DNA of 64,000 nt from Sipunculus nudus (Eukaryota; Annelida; Sipuncula; Golfingiida; Sipunculidae). A model generated the notes under the pieces. The model saw nothing but the letters and a program-made list of their open reading frames with translations, was not told the DNA's origin and ran no database searches. Positions 1-12,097 of the stretch are shown here, in pieces; position 1 is the first letter of the stretch, and each line of letters opens with the position of its first letter. The position numbers and the translations under genes are program-made. The stretch spans positions 72,257,176 through 72,321,175 of the forward strand of contig CM049316.1 of the NCBI GenBank assembly GCA_026874595.1, read 5' to 3'.

Positions 1-580
1 AGGTCTGTACAAATTATCCTTGGAAACTTGAAATTAGGTCTCTGTTACCCATATTCTCTGAGCTTTGTGGCTTATAAACACTTCAAAAGCATAATTAAAT
101 TTGATACCAAAGCAGGGCACAATTCATTTACATTGGACTTTGAATCTTCTTTCCTCAAATCCAGGTAAGTCCATGAAAATTCTCTTTGGAAACGTGATTT
201 TAGGTCTCTGTTACCCATATTTTCTGGGCTATAGGACTTATAAGCACCCCTCAGAATTATTGAAAATTTGATACCAAAGTAGGGCACAAATCATAAAGAT
301 TGGACCTGAAATCTTCTTTCCTAAAATCCAGGTATGCCAATGAAAAGTCTCCTTGGAAACGTGAATTTAGGTCTCTGTTGTCTGGGCGTTAGGGCTTATA
401 AGCACCCCTCATAAAAATTGAAAATTTGATAAAAACCTAGGACAAATGATAACCATCGGCCCAGAATCTACTAACTTGACATCCTGAGAGTTCCTCAAAA
501 GTTTTCCCCATATACCTGAAATTCATTCGGTCACTGTTACCTATATTCTAAGAGTTTTTGGGTATGTTTGAGCACCCCAG
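1..580 (-). repeat. tandem ~165-bp dispersed repeat, three to four copies
   Basis: The units share TTGGAAAC followed by TTAGGTCTCTGTTACCCATA, then TTGATACCAAAG and CTTCTTTCCT. They start near 20, 185 and 352, with a decayed fourth near 505. The reverse complement of the same family occurs at 45.18-45.47 kb and 46.9-47.4 kb, where it runs into a GACGGACG-rich end. It is therefore a dispersed element in - orientation here, not a local satellite. The short open frame inside it is not convincing coding sequence. Confidence 0.8.
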
Positions 581-2718
581 ATATAATGCAAAAAACACAT
601 AAATTGCCAGATACCTGAGGAAATGCTAGTTGGATTGTCATCAAATTTGTTGTATTTACGGGTCTTGATGCTAATATGCATAAACAATGATGCTAGCTAC
701 ATTATCTTAATCAGTTGTCTGTCCAAGGACTTATTGTCAACACGTCAGTCGGCTGAGCGTCATGACCCGCGGGTCACAGGGCGCTCACTATGCCAAACGC
801 GTATTTAAACCTTTGTTTTTTTGTGTTTTAAAGCGACTACGTGACCCAAATTTATAGGTTTTACATTAAGGATATTAAAATCACACAACATAGATAAGAC
901 TATTTTCTTATATCATATGGGGGACTGCATCATGACGTCTAAGACACGTGACTGAGCAACACTAGCAGTGCTGGGCAAAATACACGGATTTTGATTGTAT
1001 CAGTTGCACTCATTCCTCAGTGTTCTCGTCTATGTTCTATACTTTTTATATTCTACATAAAATAAGTCGTTCTAATAAAATTAATTGCAAAGATAATATA
1101 TACTAATGAGCTGTACAGCTGTTTGATATGCCAATTGGCAGCACAAGGGACTTAGTCTAAGCTTCTATACTGTAGTATAGGCTGTCTGCTAGGTTTATGC
1201 AAAGATCCACTTGCACACACGCACTAAGCCTAATTTTTTCTTAATTGACTAAAAACATGCTTCACCAGAGAGTCACTAATTTACTGCCTTGTATCCTGTT
1301 ACTGATATCTTAATGTTACACCACATGGAGTATGATCAAGCCTGATACATGTGCTGTAATGATAGTCCTATAGGCCCTAAGTGCCCTGACGCTTGATAAG
1401 TACCTTAATTAAGGCTGTTAATTAGGAAATTTATATGACGGCTTACCTTCACAAGGCCCGTTTTACCCGAATGACAATGGGAAATATATGCCTTTGTTAC
1501 TGTCATAGTTCATGATTGATTCATTTGTTCCAGTATTATTAGAATTGATTTATATACAAAGACAGCTTACATTAAAATTTGATTTTTAGTGATTTCATCT
1601 TTTTTCAACTTCCGACATTTAGACTGATATTTCTCAGCTATTAAGTGCTAAAGAGGATTCATTTTAACACATGGAACCTTAAATATAATGCTTTACTTTA
1701 ACTAAAATGCATGATTTTATTTGAAAATTACATTTCAAATTTAAATAAAAAAAAAACAAACATTATTCTAAAATTTATTGTCATAACAATAAAACTTTGA
1801 GGCGTGAACGTTTCATCTATATGATTTTTTTCACATAACAAATCATATTCAAACATAATTACACAATAAATTTATATTGTATTTATTGTTATTTGATTGA
1901 TTACTTATAATTCTTTTACATTTCAAATTTAAATGAAACAGAGAACTATAATTTTGAAAGTATGTCACTCTTTTTTGCATATTTTTCAAATGAATATGTA
2001 TATAACTATTTTGTAATGAATTATATGAAACATAAAATATTCTAAAATCTAGATGATGTCAACCTATGTTAGAAAATGCAGAGTGTGTTTTTTTTTCTCA
2101 GCTTTCAGAAAATGTTCATAAAGGGTCCCAGAGCAGTTGTTAAGAATCATCAATGATTAAATGAGATAAGGATTACACACTCTCGTCAGATAAAACCTCT
2201 GAGACATAGGACAAGAGATTCTGCATAATAAAAAATGCTACATTTTCTATATTGGGCGGTACGTACCACAGGGCCTGCATGCACATTCAGAGTTAAAATA
2301 ATTGTAGCCCACCAGAGACTTACAAGTAAGCTATCTCTAGCTGTTATAGGCCTATAGGCCCATGTATCGGGTATGAGCACAGAAGATGAACGTATGAAAT
2401 CATCCGTTTAACCGTTTGTCACTCTGTAAATGTCACAAATTGGAAGCTAACCACTGTATAATCACTAACTTTGTGTAAATATGCTTTAGAGGGTCAACTA
2501 ATTTGCCGACAAAATGATTGGTGCACATAATTACTTAAATAAGTGTGAATGGTTAGACTTTCGTTGCTCGTGTAACAGCACACAAAGAATGATCTACTTA
2601 GGCGTGGCTTTTTCAACAAACCACTGACCAGACAAGCAGTTGCCCGGATGTAAACAAGAACGATGCAGTTCCTTTTTCTTTGTAAGCCTTTGTTTCTTAT
2701 TGTGAGATTATACCTTGT
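581..2718. other. AT-rich intergenic DNA, nothing recognised
   Basis: No open frame with recognisable protein similarity, no splice-framed exon and no clear transposon end was seen. AT content is especially high from 1.5 to 2.1 kb. Confidence 0.5.
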
Positions 2719-2900
2719 GAGGATGAGGTAATAAATTGTGAAGGCTATAATAATAAAATTATCGAATGTTTGCCAAGACAGACATTTAATTTATGAACTG
2801 CATTGCAGAGCGCATCTCTCCGTAAGTCAAAATTAAAAAAATGACTAGACAATGAGCCTCAGTGCATGAACCACAGATATTATAAGTCGTATGGTCGTAT
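2719..2900 (+). repeat. single decayed copy of the 150-bp repeat found at 6.03 kb
   Basis: It shares GTGAAGGCT, AATAATAAAATTA, GAATGTTTGC, ATTTATGAACTGC and CCGTAAGTCAAA with the tandem array at 6035-6475, in the same order and orientation. A trailing GCATGAACCACAGATAT corresponds to GCATGAAGCACGGATAT after the array. Confidence 0.7.
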
Positions 2901-3719
2901 GGTTACCAATCAAAAGTGCCAGAACAAGCCATGGAGCTATCGCTTAAAAATATTTTGTTATATATAAATCCCGCAAACAAAATGTCGAAAAGAAAATGGT
3001 TTACATTCGGTGATTGAAAGACAAAAAGACTGAAGATCGATTATTTATCGGGGTTAGGGGATGTATTTAACGGATGAGAAATGTTGGCTCATCTTGTTTT
3101 ATTCTAAAAAAATAAAAATATGAAAATATAGATTTTCAGTGGGAAACTGTCTCAATAAGATACGCACAAATATTTTACAGTTATTTAGTGGTGCTGTGCT
3201 TGTGGCAAATATTCATACATCGGTATGTTTGCCTTTAATACCTGGACATATGATGATGTTTAAATTTGCGAAAAAAGAATGGGACGCTTGGGCATTCAGA
3301 TTTTTGAAGATCTTTGACTGCAACAAGTGATATTATTGTTAGATTTATAAGGGCTAGACTGATGTAAGGAAGATATAAAGGATAATTTAGATGTCTGTTT
3401 AAAGACAAGGACGCTGTTTTCCTAAAGAAGGAAATTGGAATATGCCGCCCCCTGGGACCCACTGCCATTACTGCATGTTGATAGAAGAAATGAGTGTCAA
3501 GGGATCGAGTCATATGTTGTTCATGAATTTACTGACCCTGCAAGTGGGTCTGAGATCTGGTCATACATGCGTGAATCCGTCACTGACAACTGGGTCAATT
3601 CATATGCACAATAGAACTAAATCCTGTTCTGTGTATAGCCAGATACGACGCAGGCATTCAGATCTTTGCTGAATGCAGTTCGGCTGTTTTTGTTGGTAAC
3701 ATCCCGCAATTAATAAACA
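2901..3719. other. intergenic DNA, no gene seen
   Basis: Short overlapping open frames on both strands show no domain, no repeat structure and no splice context. Nothing else was recognised. Confidence 0.4.
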
Positions 3720-5150
3720 CGGAATAATAACTTAAAATGATGTGTACATCATACATTATATATATTTTATATATATTATATATATATTGTAAAGAGTTTA
3801 TATCAATAATAAACCAAGAATAGCTCGAGCCTTATAAAAAAGATTCCTTATCCGCTAACTATATTTTACAGAAACAGGTGAACGAGATTTTGGACCGTGA
3901 GGCTGATTTATTTATAAAGCCAACAATAATTTATACTCGGTTGGCTTTGACGAGACAGATTGTGTACACAGCCATATCTTGTCATAAACGCTTTCACTTT
4001 ATGTCATTTTATACATTAATTTTAAATGTCACTGTCGCTATTTTTGTTCCGACTAAAATAGTGTGAACATCGTTACGACAAACTTGTAAGTTGCGGCCAT
4101 TGTTAACGCAGGGACCGAGTCAGCCTGGTGTAATGCGGATCACTTGTCGTTTTATTAAATGAGTACCATAACTCCCGTCAAGTTTGTTACTTGGTGATTC
4201 TGATGCGTGTTAACCGAAGCGAAACTGACTGATTTATTGAACGCCAAATCACCTCTCGAACCATGAACATCGTACATAACGCAATGTTACATCTCCGCCT
4301 GTGTATATATTGTATACACATACAGGTGTACACATATATTGTATATCTAGGGCTAAACAGTTAATCATTACCATATTGTGATTAAAATTTAAAAAAATAT
4401 ATAAATTAAAAACCCAAATTTAAAACGTCCTTAAAAAATTCAAACTTGACGTTTTTTTTATTTTTTTTTTACCACATACAGGTTTGTATGATGATAAATT
4501 TTAGGATTCATTGTTATTAGTAATGAGAAAAAAGTTCCATTTTTAGCCTGTTGGTGGCACTTTGTCTTCCGTTATGATGAATACAATACTAGAGAAAAAT
4601 GATATGCTGTTTTATCTTTTGCTCTGATGGAACTTAGGATGGCTGTCACTAGCTACAGTATGTACAACTTTACCAGGATTTGCATTTATAGCGCTTCATG
4701 GTACGCCATTTAGAGTTTACCCTACTGATCGTTTGACAGATCCGCCCAAAGACGTTTGAGCATATATTCCTTGTGTTGCATGTAGATACAATTGACCCCT
4801 ACATATTATCATTTTTCATTAATCCAGTTGTTTATAATATATAAAGAACAAAGTAACTGCGGAATGATCATTGTGTCTGAAAATATGGGCACTTGCTTGG
4901 AAGAAAATGAAATACAAGTATTAATTTTACTCTACTTAGTTCTTAGTAATTCCCGGTGGTAACAGCAAAAAATGAACCATGGGAGCATTAAGGATGAAAA
5001 CCATTTCAAGAATACTCATTTTTTATTTCTATATAAGATTGATGAAATGACTTATTATCCTACAACAAGCGGTTGAATTACATGTCAATGCTCCACGCCG
5101 ATCCGTAGGGTAAAATCTCAATAGGGTATCCTTTCACGCTATCAATGCAA
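3720..5150 (+). repeat. duplicated block, intact copy (A)
   Basis: Parts of this block recur in the same order and orientation further downstream. The part at 3785-4000 (AATAAACC, CCTTATCCGCTAAC, TTTTACAGAAACA, CGAGATTTTGGAC) matches 7300-7540. The part at 4066-4235 (ATCGTTACGACAAACTTGTA, GGACCGAGTCAG) matches 10235-10405. The part at 4520-5150 (AAATGATATGCTG, GGAACTTAGGATGGCT, GGTACGCCATT) matches 12098-12790. No protein is recognisable in it. Confidence 0.75.
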
Positions 5151-5604
5151 ACCATGCTGACGTCAGAATGAGAGTTTCTCAGTAATGTTAGAATATTAAT
5201 TATCTCTACGTCCTGTCGTACGACTGTGTCAGTATTGCTTCAGTTTGGGCAACCCCGGCTGTTGACGAGCCTCAGATTTGTTCGAGTCTATCAAATTATT
5301 TGCTAACGTGTTAGTCATTTTTTTCAACATGTAAGTCATTTTTCAAACGTGCAAGTCAATTTTGAGAGAACCCAGAGAGCTCACTACGTCGAACGCCTAT
5401 TCAAACATATGTTCATTTTGATATATGGCGACTACGTGACCCAAATATTAAAGGCCTTACTTTTAGGATACCAAACCCACTCACACAACGTTCATTCTTG
5501 AACTGAAGACCCTACATTTAAACCAATTGATAGAGTCCATACTCTTTGTGACAAATGAAGCTTTACAGCCAAATATGAAAGCTAAAACCAGCGGGATTAT
5601 CTGA

Positions 5605-6030
5605 CATGTCATATAAGGAAATTTCCAATTACATTCTCAAAGAAAAAGAAAACACCCATTACTGACAAAATAAAACGCGTGAGCCTAGAAAAAGAAGGGG
5701 AACAGCTAAAGTGTGATATTGGAAAAGATGAAAATATTGGAACTATTGATAATTACAAAGATTTACAGCAAGACTTTTATGATCTGATAACAGATGCTTC
5801 CATTGTTAAATCCAGAGTTGAGTGGTTTGAGCAGGGTGAGCGCAGCTAAAACATTCTTAAATTTTTAAAAGAGAAATAATGAAGACAATTATAACTAATA
5901 ATAGTACAGACTGTAGAAACAATGGATCGCAGGAAAACAATGTCTCATATTTATGATTACTATATGCAAAAAATTTCAAGATCCGCAGATTTAACATCAG
6001 ATGAATGTGATGAATTATTTTAGTTATACT
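5605..6030 (+). pseudogene. LINE ORF2 fragment (endonuclease-RT linker region)
   Basis: Reading from about 5612 in one frame without an ATG gives an IRKFPITFSKKKK segment, then a charged helix-rich stretch. It ends near 5848 in IVKSRVEWFEQGERS, followed by a stop. In L1/RTE-type LINEs this lies between the endonuclease and the reverse transcriptase, where the usual text is KSKxRWxEEGEK-ST-KYFxxLEKRN. Further stops and shifts follow (KFLKEK, a conserved TI-like run, then DECDELF near 6015). The 150-bp tandem array starts immediately downstream. It is a dead fragment with no RT catalytic core here. Confidence 0.75.
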
Positions 6031-6034
6031 TATT

Positions 6035-6475
6035 GTTCACAAAAACTTTTAAAGAATGAGGTTTAAAAAGCGTGAAGGCTTTAATAATAAAATTACAGAA
6101 TGTTTGCGGGGATAGACTTTCAATTTATGAACTTCGGGGCAAAGCGGATCTCCCCATAAGTCAAATTTTAAAAAGTGGTTATGGTTCACAAAAACTTTTA
6201 AGGAATGAGGTTTAAAAAGCGTGAAGGCTTTTATAAAAAAAATTACAGAATGTTTGCGGGGATAGATTTTCAATTAATAAACTGCGGGGCAGAGCGGATC
6301 CCCCCATAAGTCAAATGTAAAAAAGTGGTTATGGTTCACAAAAACTTTTAAAGAATGAGATTTAAAAAGCGTGAAGGCTTTAATAATAAAATTACCGAAT
6401 GTTTCCGGGGATAGATTTTCAATTTATGAACTGCGGGGCAAAGCGGATCTCCCCATACGTCAAATGTGAAGAAAG
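6035..6475 (+). repeat. tandem repeat, three copies of ~150 bp
   Basis: Units begin GTTCACAAAAACTTTTAA at 6035, 6184 and 6334 (periods 149 and 150). Each contains GCGTGAAGGCTTT, AATAAAATTAC, TTGCGGGGATAGA (TTCC in the third) and GCGGATC...CCCATA. The - strand frames across it are translations of the same repeat and not genes. Confidence 0.9.
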
Positions 6476-7203
6476 TGAGTTGAAAATCAGAGCATGAAGC
6501 ACGGATATGATAATGATTCGACAGACCACTCGAACTGTTACTTCGAAGGGACAGTATGATCCTGATCAGATGAGTGTGAAGATCACGCCTCATTATTAGC
6601 CTCATTTACTGTTATAAGAAAGATGTTCTGACACATTAATAACTCTCATTTTGATTTATGATTACATCCATGCGCCTTCACGCAATGACGCCAGCCACGA
6701 GGAAATTGTCGACTTGTTTAACTTTGTAAATCCCTGTAATGCGGAGTTAAAACTCAAAATGATGTGTACATTATTTTTTTTCTCATATCGGCGAGTCCTT
6801 TTCGGAAAATTGACCTTTCAAATGACGTGAAGCAAAGTGTCATACGTTACTCTGTTTTAGAGAATATTGAGCAGAAAAGCGGACCAACTTCCGTTTATGA
6901 GCCTTTGATAACTAAAATATTGACCGACTAAATTCAGTCTAACTTATATTTCAAGCTGAATGATCGAGGTAATGGCAAGGTTGTTGACACTTGCTCATTG
7001 CACAAGATTAAGTTTATTGCTGTTAGCTGTTTAGAGTCCCGTGTGTCTTTCGTTAATCTAAAAAAAAAAGAAATAAATAATATTTTATGTGGATAATATG
7101 ACGTCTTTAAATCTGCAACATATTCGTATTTTATCGGTTTTGGAAAACTGTAATTGATTTAAGAAGGAAAACGACCAATCGTCGATACCATTGATAAAAT
7201 GGC

Positions 7204-7205
<2 letters not shown>

Positions 7206-7265
<60 letters not shown>
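7206..7265. repeat. (TA)n microsatellite
   Basis: A pure TA dinucleotide run of about 60 bases. Open frames of repeated Ile-Tyr through it are artefacts. Confidence 0.98.
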
Positions 7266-7267
<2 letters not shown>

Positions 7268-7289
7268 TTCCACAAAAAATCCCTACACA

Positions 7290-7540
7290 TTATCAGAAAA
7301 TAGAGTATTTATCAATAAAAAAGTATAAATCAACAATAAACCGAGAATACACGAGCCTTATATTCAAGTTTCCTCATCCGCTAACCATGTTTTACAGAAA
7401 CAAGTGTGACGAGATTTTCGACGGAGACGCTGACTTAATTTATAAAGCCAAGAATGATGTATGCTTGGTTGGCTCTGAAGAGACAGCTTGTGTACACGGC
7501 CCCATTTTGTCATAAACGCATTCACTTTACATATCAGTGG
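7290..7540 (+). repeat. duplicated block, copy B part 1
   Basis: It matches 3785-4000. Shared landmarks are AATAAACCGAGAAT, CTCATCCGCTAACCATG, TTTTACAGAAACAAG, GACGAGATTTT, TTATAAAGCCAA and GTCATAAACGC. It is cut off by the TA-rich tract that follows. Confidence 0.7.
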
Positions 7541-7635
7541 ATCTGTTTTTTCCTGACTGAAATACAGTTTGACACTGCTGCGGCACATGTCATCACATTC
7601 CTGAGAACATCAAATACGCAAACTGATGTGAATTT

Positions 7636-7637
<2 letters not shown>

Positions 7638-7705
<68 letters not shown>

Positions 7706-7738
7706 TATGTATATATGTATATACATATATTTATTTAT

Positions 7739-7794
<56 letters not shown>
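7638..7794. repeat. interrupted (TA)n microsatellite
   Basis: Two TA runs (7638-7702 and 7743-7794) are separated by a short ATG-TATA-rich spacer. Confidence 0.97.
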
Positions 7795-7797
<3 letters not shown>

Positions 7798-7938
7798 TTT
7801 AAATACATTGAAAGTAAAGGCAGAAATGGAAAACTTCTTAATATAAGAAAGGCCACATGTCAATAATTTAACTTTTAGACATGTATAAAAGCTTGTTTCT
7901 TAGCATCGAAGCTTCTAAAAATTACCAACAGTCATATA

Positions 7939-8884
7939 CACTAGAACGCCTGCTAACGACCACGCCTCAATAACGGTCATTACGTCTATAACGGTCAGAT
8001 TTTCCGGTCCCGAATTTTCGACCGTTATATTTCATTATCATTTTCTTGTCAATTACGGTCACTCCTCTATTCCGTGTTACGTCCAGGCCTCTCGGTCCCG
8101 CAGGACGGGAAACGCCTCAATTACGGTCAAGGGCAGTGACTTCGTGACATGGGCTCAACAAATCTAGCGGCCACTTCTAACCACAATATCATTACACAAG
8201 TGTCCGCTCTCACATATTCCTCTCTGTTAAAGAGAGCCACTCTACCGTGACTGAGTTGATTGACACGTAGCCAGCGTCGTACTACCCCACTCAGCCCCAT
8301 CAGTATGCACAATAGTAAGGCATGTGTTCCCACCTGCGTGTATGTTTGGGAATCAGTCGTGGGAGCCGGATCTTAATCAGGGTGTTTGTCATTTATTTAA
8401 CGAATGACAACCATCGGGTCCCGATGATTATGTTCACAGGAAAAATAACGGCAGACTGTGGATTTTAAACTTACTTTAATGTCCTTGTGAACACGTACAT
8501 CAAACGAAACAAGTGCGGCAAACATCGCACAAGTTACTCATACTTGAATAATTGGGAATGCAAAATAAACATTGAAATTGTACAAATATTATGGATATAC
8601 AATCTGTAATTTAATAACGAACGCTGTATTTTTATATATTGTTGGTAATTGTTATAAATAGGGTTGACGTGATTGTAAATATTTTAATTCTTTATTTATA
8701 ACAGTAAATATACTAATACTCTGTATATACGTTTATTTTATTGATTATTATAAAGATTTGAATTTGGTTTTGTGTTACATTTTAACCCTCCTATCCTGGT
8801 CTCCGGTATAACAGCCATTCCTGTATTAAGGCCACTTTCATCCAGTCCGGATGGTGATCGTAATACAGGAGTTCTACTTTAGCT
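7939..8884. mobile_element. non-autonomous DNA transposon with pogo/Tigger-like ends
   Basis: The left end CACTAGAACGCCTGCTAACG at 7939 is an imperfect inverted match to the right end CAGGAGTTCTACTT at 8865-8878. Both are flanked by TA. Pogo/Tigger elements have ends of the CAGTAGAACCT type and duplicate TA. Sub-terminal CGGTCA/TAACGG motifs recur inside the left end (AACGGTCATTACG, AACGGTCAG, TTACGGTCA). No transposase frame is recognisable in the ~940 bp. Confidence 0.6.
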
Positions 8885-9436
8885 ATAATCATAAGGGGAA
8901 AAAAGAGTTAGCGAGCTAGGGAGCGAAAATCATGTATGAAGAGTAAGTATTTTATTAATGTCACAGGTTTACGCCCTGATTCAAAGGGCACAGTTTTTTA
9001 TTTGTCAATGTCATGGTGAAGAAGCAAATTCAGACAAAACAACTTACTCTCGGGTCCATAAAATAGATTGCCATAAAACGAGAATGTTACATTTTTATGA
9101 TGTATTGAGGTTGTTTCAAGTATTTTTACTATATATGTATGCATGGTACGTTTTGTGTTGTTATTTAATAGTTCTGCTCTATTTCTTTAGTTATTAATTT
9201 AGGCTAAGAGTCCTTCTCCTTGTATTTTTTTTCTGTAACTGCACTGAAAGATTTTTAAAAATAATTAAGTTAGTAAATCTTGACTTAACCTCACAGTAAA
9301 TGATTCACAACAATGTTCTGGATTGTTTAACTCTATATGGCATCAAAAATTGCCTTAACTATTTCTGTAGGAAATTGTAAAGTTCTTAAAGTCTCGGAAA
9401 AATCTTGATATTCATATGCATTTCCAGTCAATAAAA
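8885..9436. other. intergenic DNA, no gene seen
   Basis: A short open frame at 8958-9197 has no recognisable domain. Its hydrophobic end is explained by T-rich sequence. Confidence 0.4.
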
Positions 9437-9592
9437 TACACATACCGACAGTACGCACTAATCGTACCGACAGTATTCACTAATTATACCGACAGTACGC
9501 ACTTGTCATAGCACTAAACATACCTACTGAACGCAGTTATCATACCGACAGAACGCACTAATCATACTGACAATACGCACTTATCATTTCCT
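9437..9592 (+). repeat. 22-bp minisatellite, about seven copies
   Basis: Degenerate tandem units of the form ATACCGACAGTACGCACTAA run without unique spacers, so it is not a CRISPR-like array. Confidence 0.85.
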
Positions 9593-10234
9593 GTGACCTG
9601 TTTCTATAGTGTTTCAAGTGCTAGCGTATAAAGGAGATTTTGATTTTTAGTCGGCAAAGTGGATGCGACGCAGACAGTAGGGATATAATAAATAATCATA
9701 ATAAACCGAGAACAGACAGGCATACAGATTTTGTTGAAATTTTGTAAAAACTCGTGAAAATGTTGTATGTAATGTGGATATCCATACATAAATTTTAATT
9801 CAAAAGATTTGATTCAAAAGTTTCGGCGTTATAATAGAGCTATAGATCGGTATAAGCGTGTGGCTTGAGGATAATCCTGGCTGAATTTAATATACCTGAC
9901 TACATCTTGTTATCATGTTTTGCAGTAAGTACTAATTTCCTGGCACGGATGCCTATCTCTTCACTTGTCTCGATTCCATAAAATATATTAAAGATTAAGA
10001 AATTGACTTATATTTTCCTTGATTATAATTTTTAAATATGCTCGTTTCAAGAATCCAACCAAATGATTGTATTGTTTGTGGCATATTTGCACAATTCATC
10101 TAATGTTGCCGTGAAAGATAATTAAAATTAATCGATTCCTCGCAACTTTTAATTTGTCATAACAATGTTTACCATTTTTTGTAGGGCCTAATCTTAATAA
10201 AAACTTCTGCGTTAAAATGGCTGAGAATACAACG

Positions 10235-10405
10235 TTTGTTGACGTCGTTACGACAAACTTGTACGTTGTGGCCGTTGACTCAGGACCGAGTCAGGCTGGT
10301 GTAACACAGATCATTCGTCGTTTTGTTAAATGAATACTTAACTCCCGTAAAGTTTTTTACTTGTTGCTTTCCGATGCGTGTTTACCGAGCCGAATCTGCT
10401 TGATT
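10235..10405 (+). repeat. duplicated block, copy B part 2
   Basis: It matches 4066-4235 through GTCGTTACGACAAACTTGTA, GGACCGAGTCAG, CTGGTGTAA, AACTCCCGT, CGATGCGTGTT and TGATTTATT. It ends where the repeat at 10428 begins. Confidence 0.75.
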
Positions 10406-10427
10406 TATTTATTTTGGAAAAAGTCTT

Positions 10428-10960
10428 ACGCTCCATAAGCAGCGGTTACGCTACGCTCAACTATTTGCCACACTACCCGCTGCATTAAACCGCGGTAGCG
10501 GTCAGGTTCGGCCACCAGGCGGTGCTGTCTCTGTGGATTTCCCCTGTGTAATATTTAACAAAACACATTGTAGGTATCACCATGCACAATTTGATGTTCT
10601 TCGAGGTACTTTACACCGCTGTGGAAAGTAAGTGGTAGCACAGACTTTTTCGTATCCCCATTGGATTACACACGATGCAATCGTCAACTTTCAACACAGT
10701 CTCTAAACTGACTTAAAAGGTCAGTAATCCTTGAAAGGAGCATAGTAATAATTATTTATACGCTAAGCCAGATTTCTTCTACTAGTTCTGCAGATTTGTT
10801 TAAACGCAGAACCAATAAGATTTTACTTTATCTAACGCAAAGTGAATGGGTGCGGCCAAACCTGAAAAACCCTGTTATTTCTCACAGCGTGTGAGTGGAA
10901 GGTCACCGGGCCGGGAGTTTACCCGCTGTGTTCAGAGCGTAGCTTTCATGCGGCTGTTTC
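10428..10960 (+). repeat. dispersed ~530-bp repeat, copy 1
   Basis: Alignable over its length with 21937-22480. Shared landmarks are TTACGCTCCATAAGCAGCGG, GGTCAGGTTCGGCCACCAGG, GTAATATTTAACAAA, ACACACGATGCAATCGTCAA, TTCTGCAGATTTGTTTAAAC and CACAGCGTGTGAGTGGAAGG. Both copies start with TTACGCT, and the far end carries AGCGTA, a weak hint of inverted termini. It interrupts the block duplicated from 3.7-5.15 kb, so it inserted after that duplication. Confidence 0.8.
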
Positions 10961-11009
10961 ATTTATTGTACACCGCAAGCAGTTGGTATCAATGTTTCCC
11001 TCTATACAT

Positions 11010-11410
11010 GGGTTGGCTCTTCTTTTAACTGTGCAACACGTACAACTAGTAACATTGGTTCCATCGAATTACGGGATGTTGGTACTTATAACGACACACC
11101 AAAATCCATTTCAGTGACACTCTTCTCCAATCTATTAACTGATTAAGCTTGATTTTGGTACTTATAACGACACCCTACTCCAGTCTTTTAACTGATTAAG
11201 CGTTTCCGACCTGGTAATTATTGAACACGGGGAGGCGCTTCTTTTAACTGTGCACCACGTACAACCGGTAACATTGGTTCAATCGAAATACTTGGGGGGG
11301 GGGGGGGGAGGGGGTTGTTACGTATAACGGCACTACGTAATTTGTTTTCATGACACATTTCTTCCGACTTTGAAATGATAAAGCTTGACACTGACTGCCG
11401 TGAATATGCC
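11010..11410 (+). repeat. tandem duplication of a ~218-bp segment
   Basis: The first unit starts near 11015 and the second near 11235. Both contain CTTCTTTTAACTGTGCA, CACGTACAAC, GTAACATTGGTTC and ATCGAA. The second includes a G-homopolymer at 11294-11308. GTACTTATAACGACAC also recurs inside the first unit. Confidence 0.75.
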
Positions 11411-12097
11411 AATGAGCGTATATTATAAGATTATCTTAGAAGCGTCGATTTGTTAACATTTGGGACGCACTTAAAAGCGTTTCAAAAATGAAAGCAAGGA
11501 ACGTAATTTGGCTTGACAGTAGCTACAAATTGTACCGCCTGACACCATCATTTGATGTCTTCATACGTCACAAGAAATATGTGCCCAAACGTATTTGAAC
11601 AGTTCTCTTCAATCTTTCGTGAGGTAGATTTTTGCCGTAGTAAGTTGTACCGCTTGTGTCAATCGGTACTATTTTTACCTAGCTTACAGCAGTGATAGTG
11701 TTAGCCTTCTCACTGCTGACGTATTTGTGTAGCGCGTAATAGAATGGGTGATCGGCTTCAGTCTTAATGTACAAATCGGGAATATTTGGTGTCGTTATTG
11801 AAACAAACAATAATGTGATTAAAAAAGAAAGATTAATCGAGGAATTTATCACAAACACAAACCGAAATTCATACAACAATCGTCGGTCAATTTGATCGGC
11901 AAAAGTACCAGTTATAGTGACGGGAAAAGACTTGTGGTGGCAAACATGAAAACTACTCTGACATCCTGCCTCTGAACAAGACTGAACTATTTCAGAACGG
12001 GCTTATATTTTTAGACAGTGTTTTACCCCTGCGACTAAATAAGGAAAGCGACTATTCAATGCTCGGCGTCAGATCTAGGAAATACGGTAGTTGTTAT

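Noticed and set aside
7454-7846. 130-codon open frame rich in Ile-Tyr
   Set aside because: Most of it is translation of (TA)n. The same holds for frames through the TA tracts at 7.2, 18.5, 28.9, 32.8 and 51.0 kb.
9437-9592. CRISPR-like array
   Set aside because: The units are head-to-tail with no unique spacers, and the sequence is from an animal genome.
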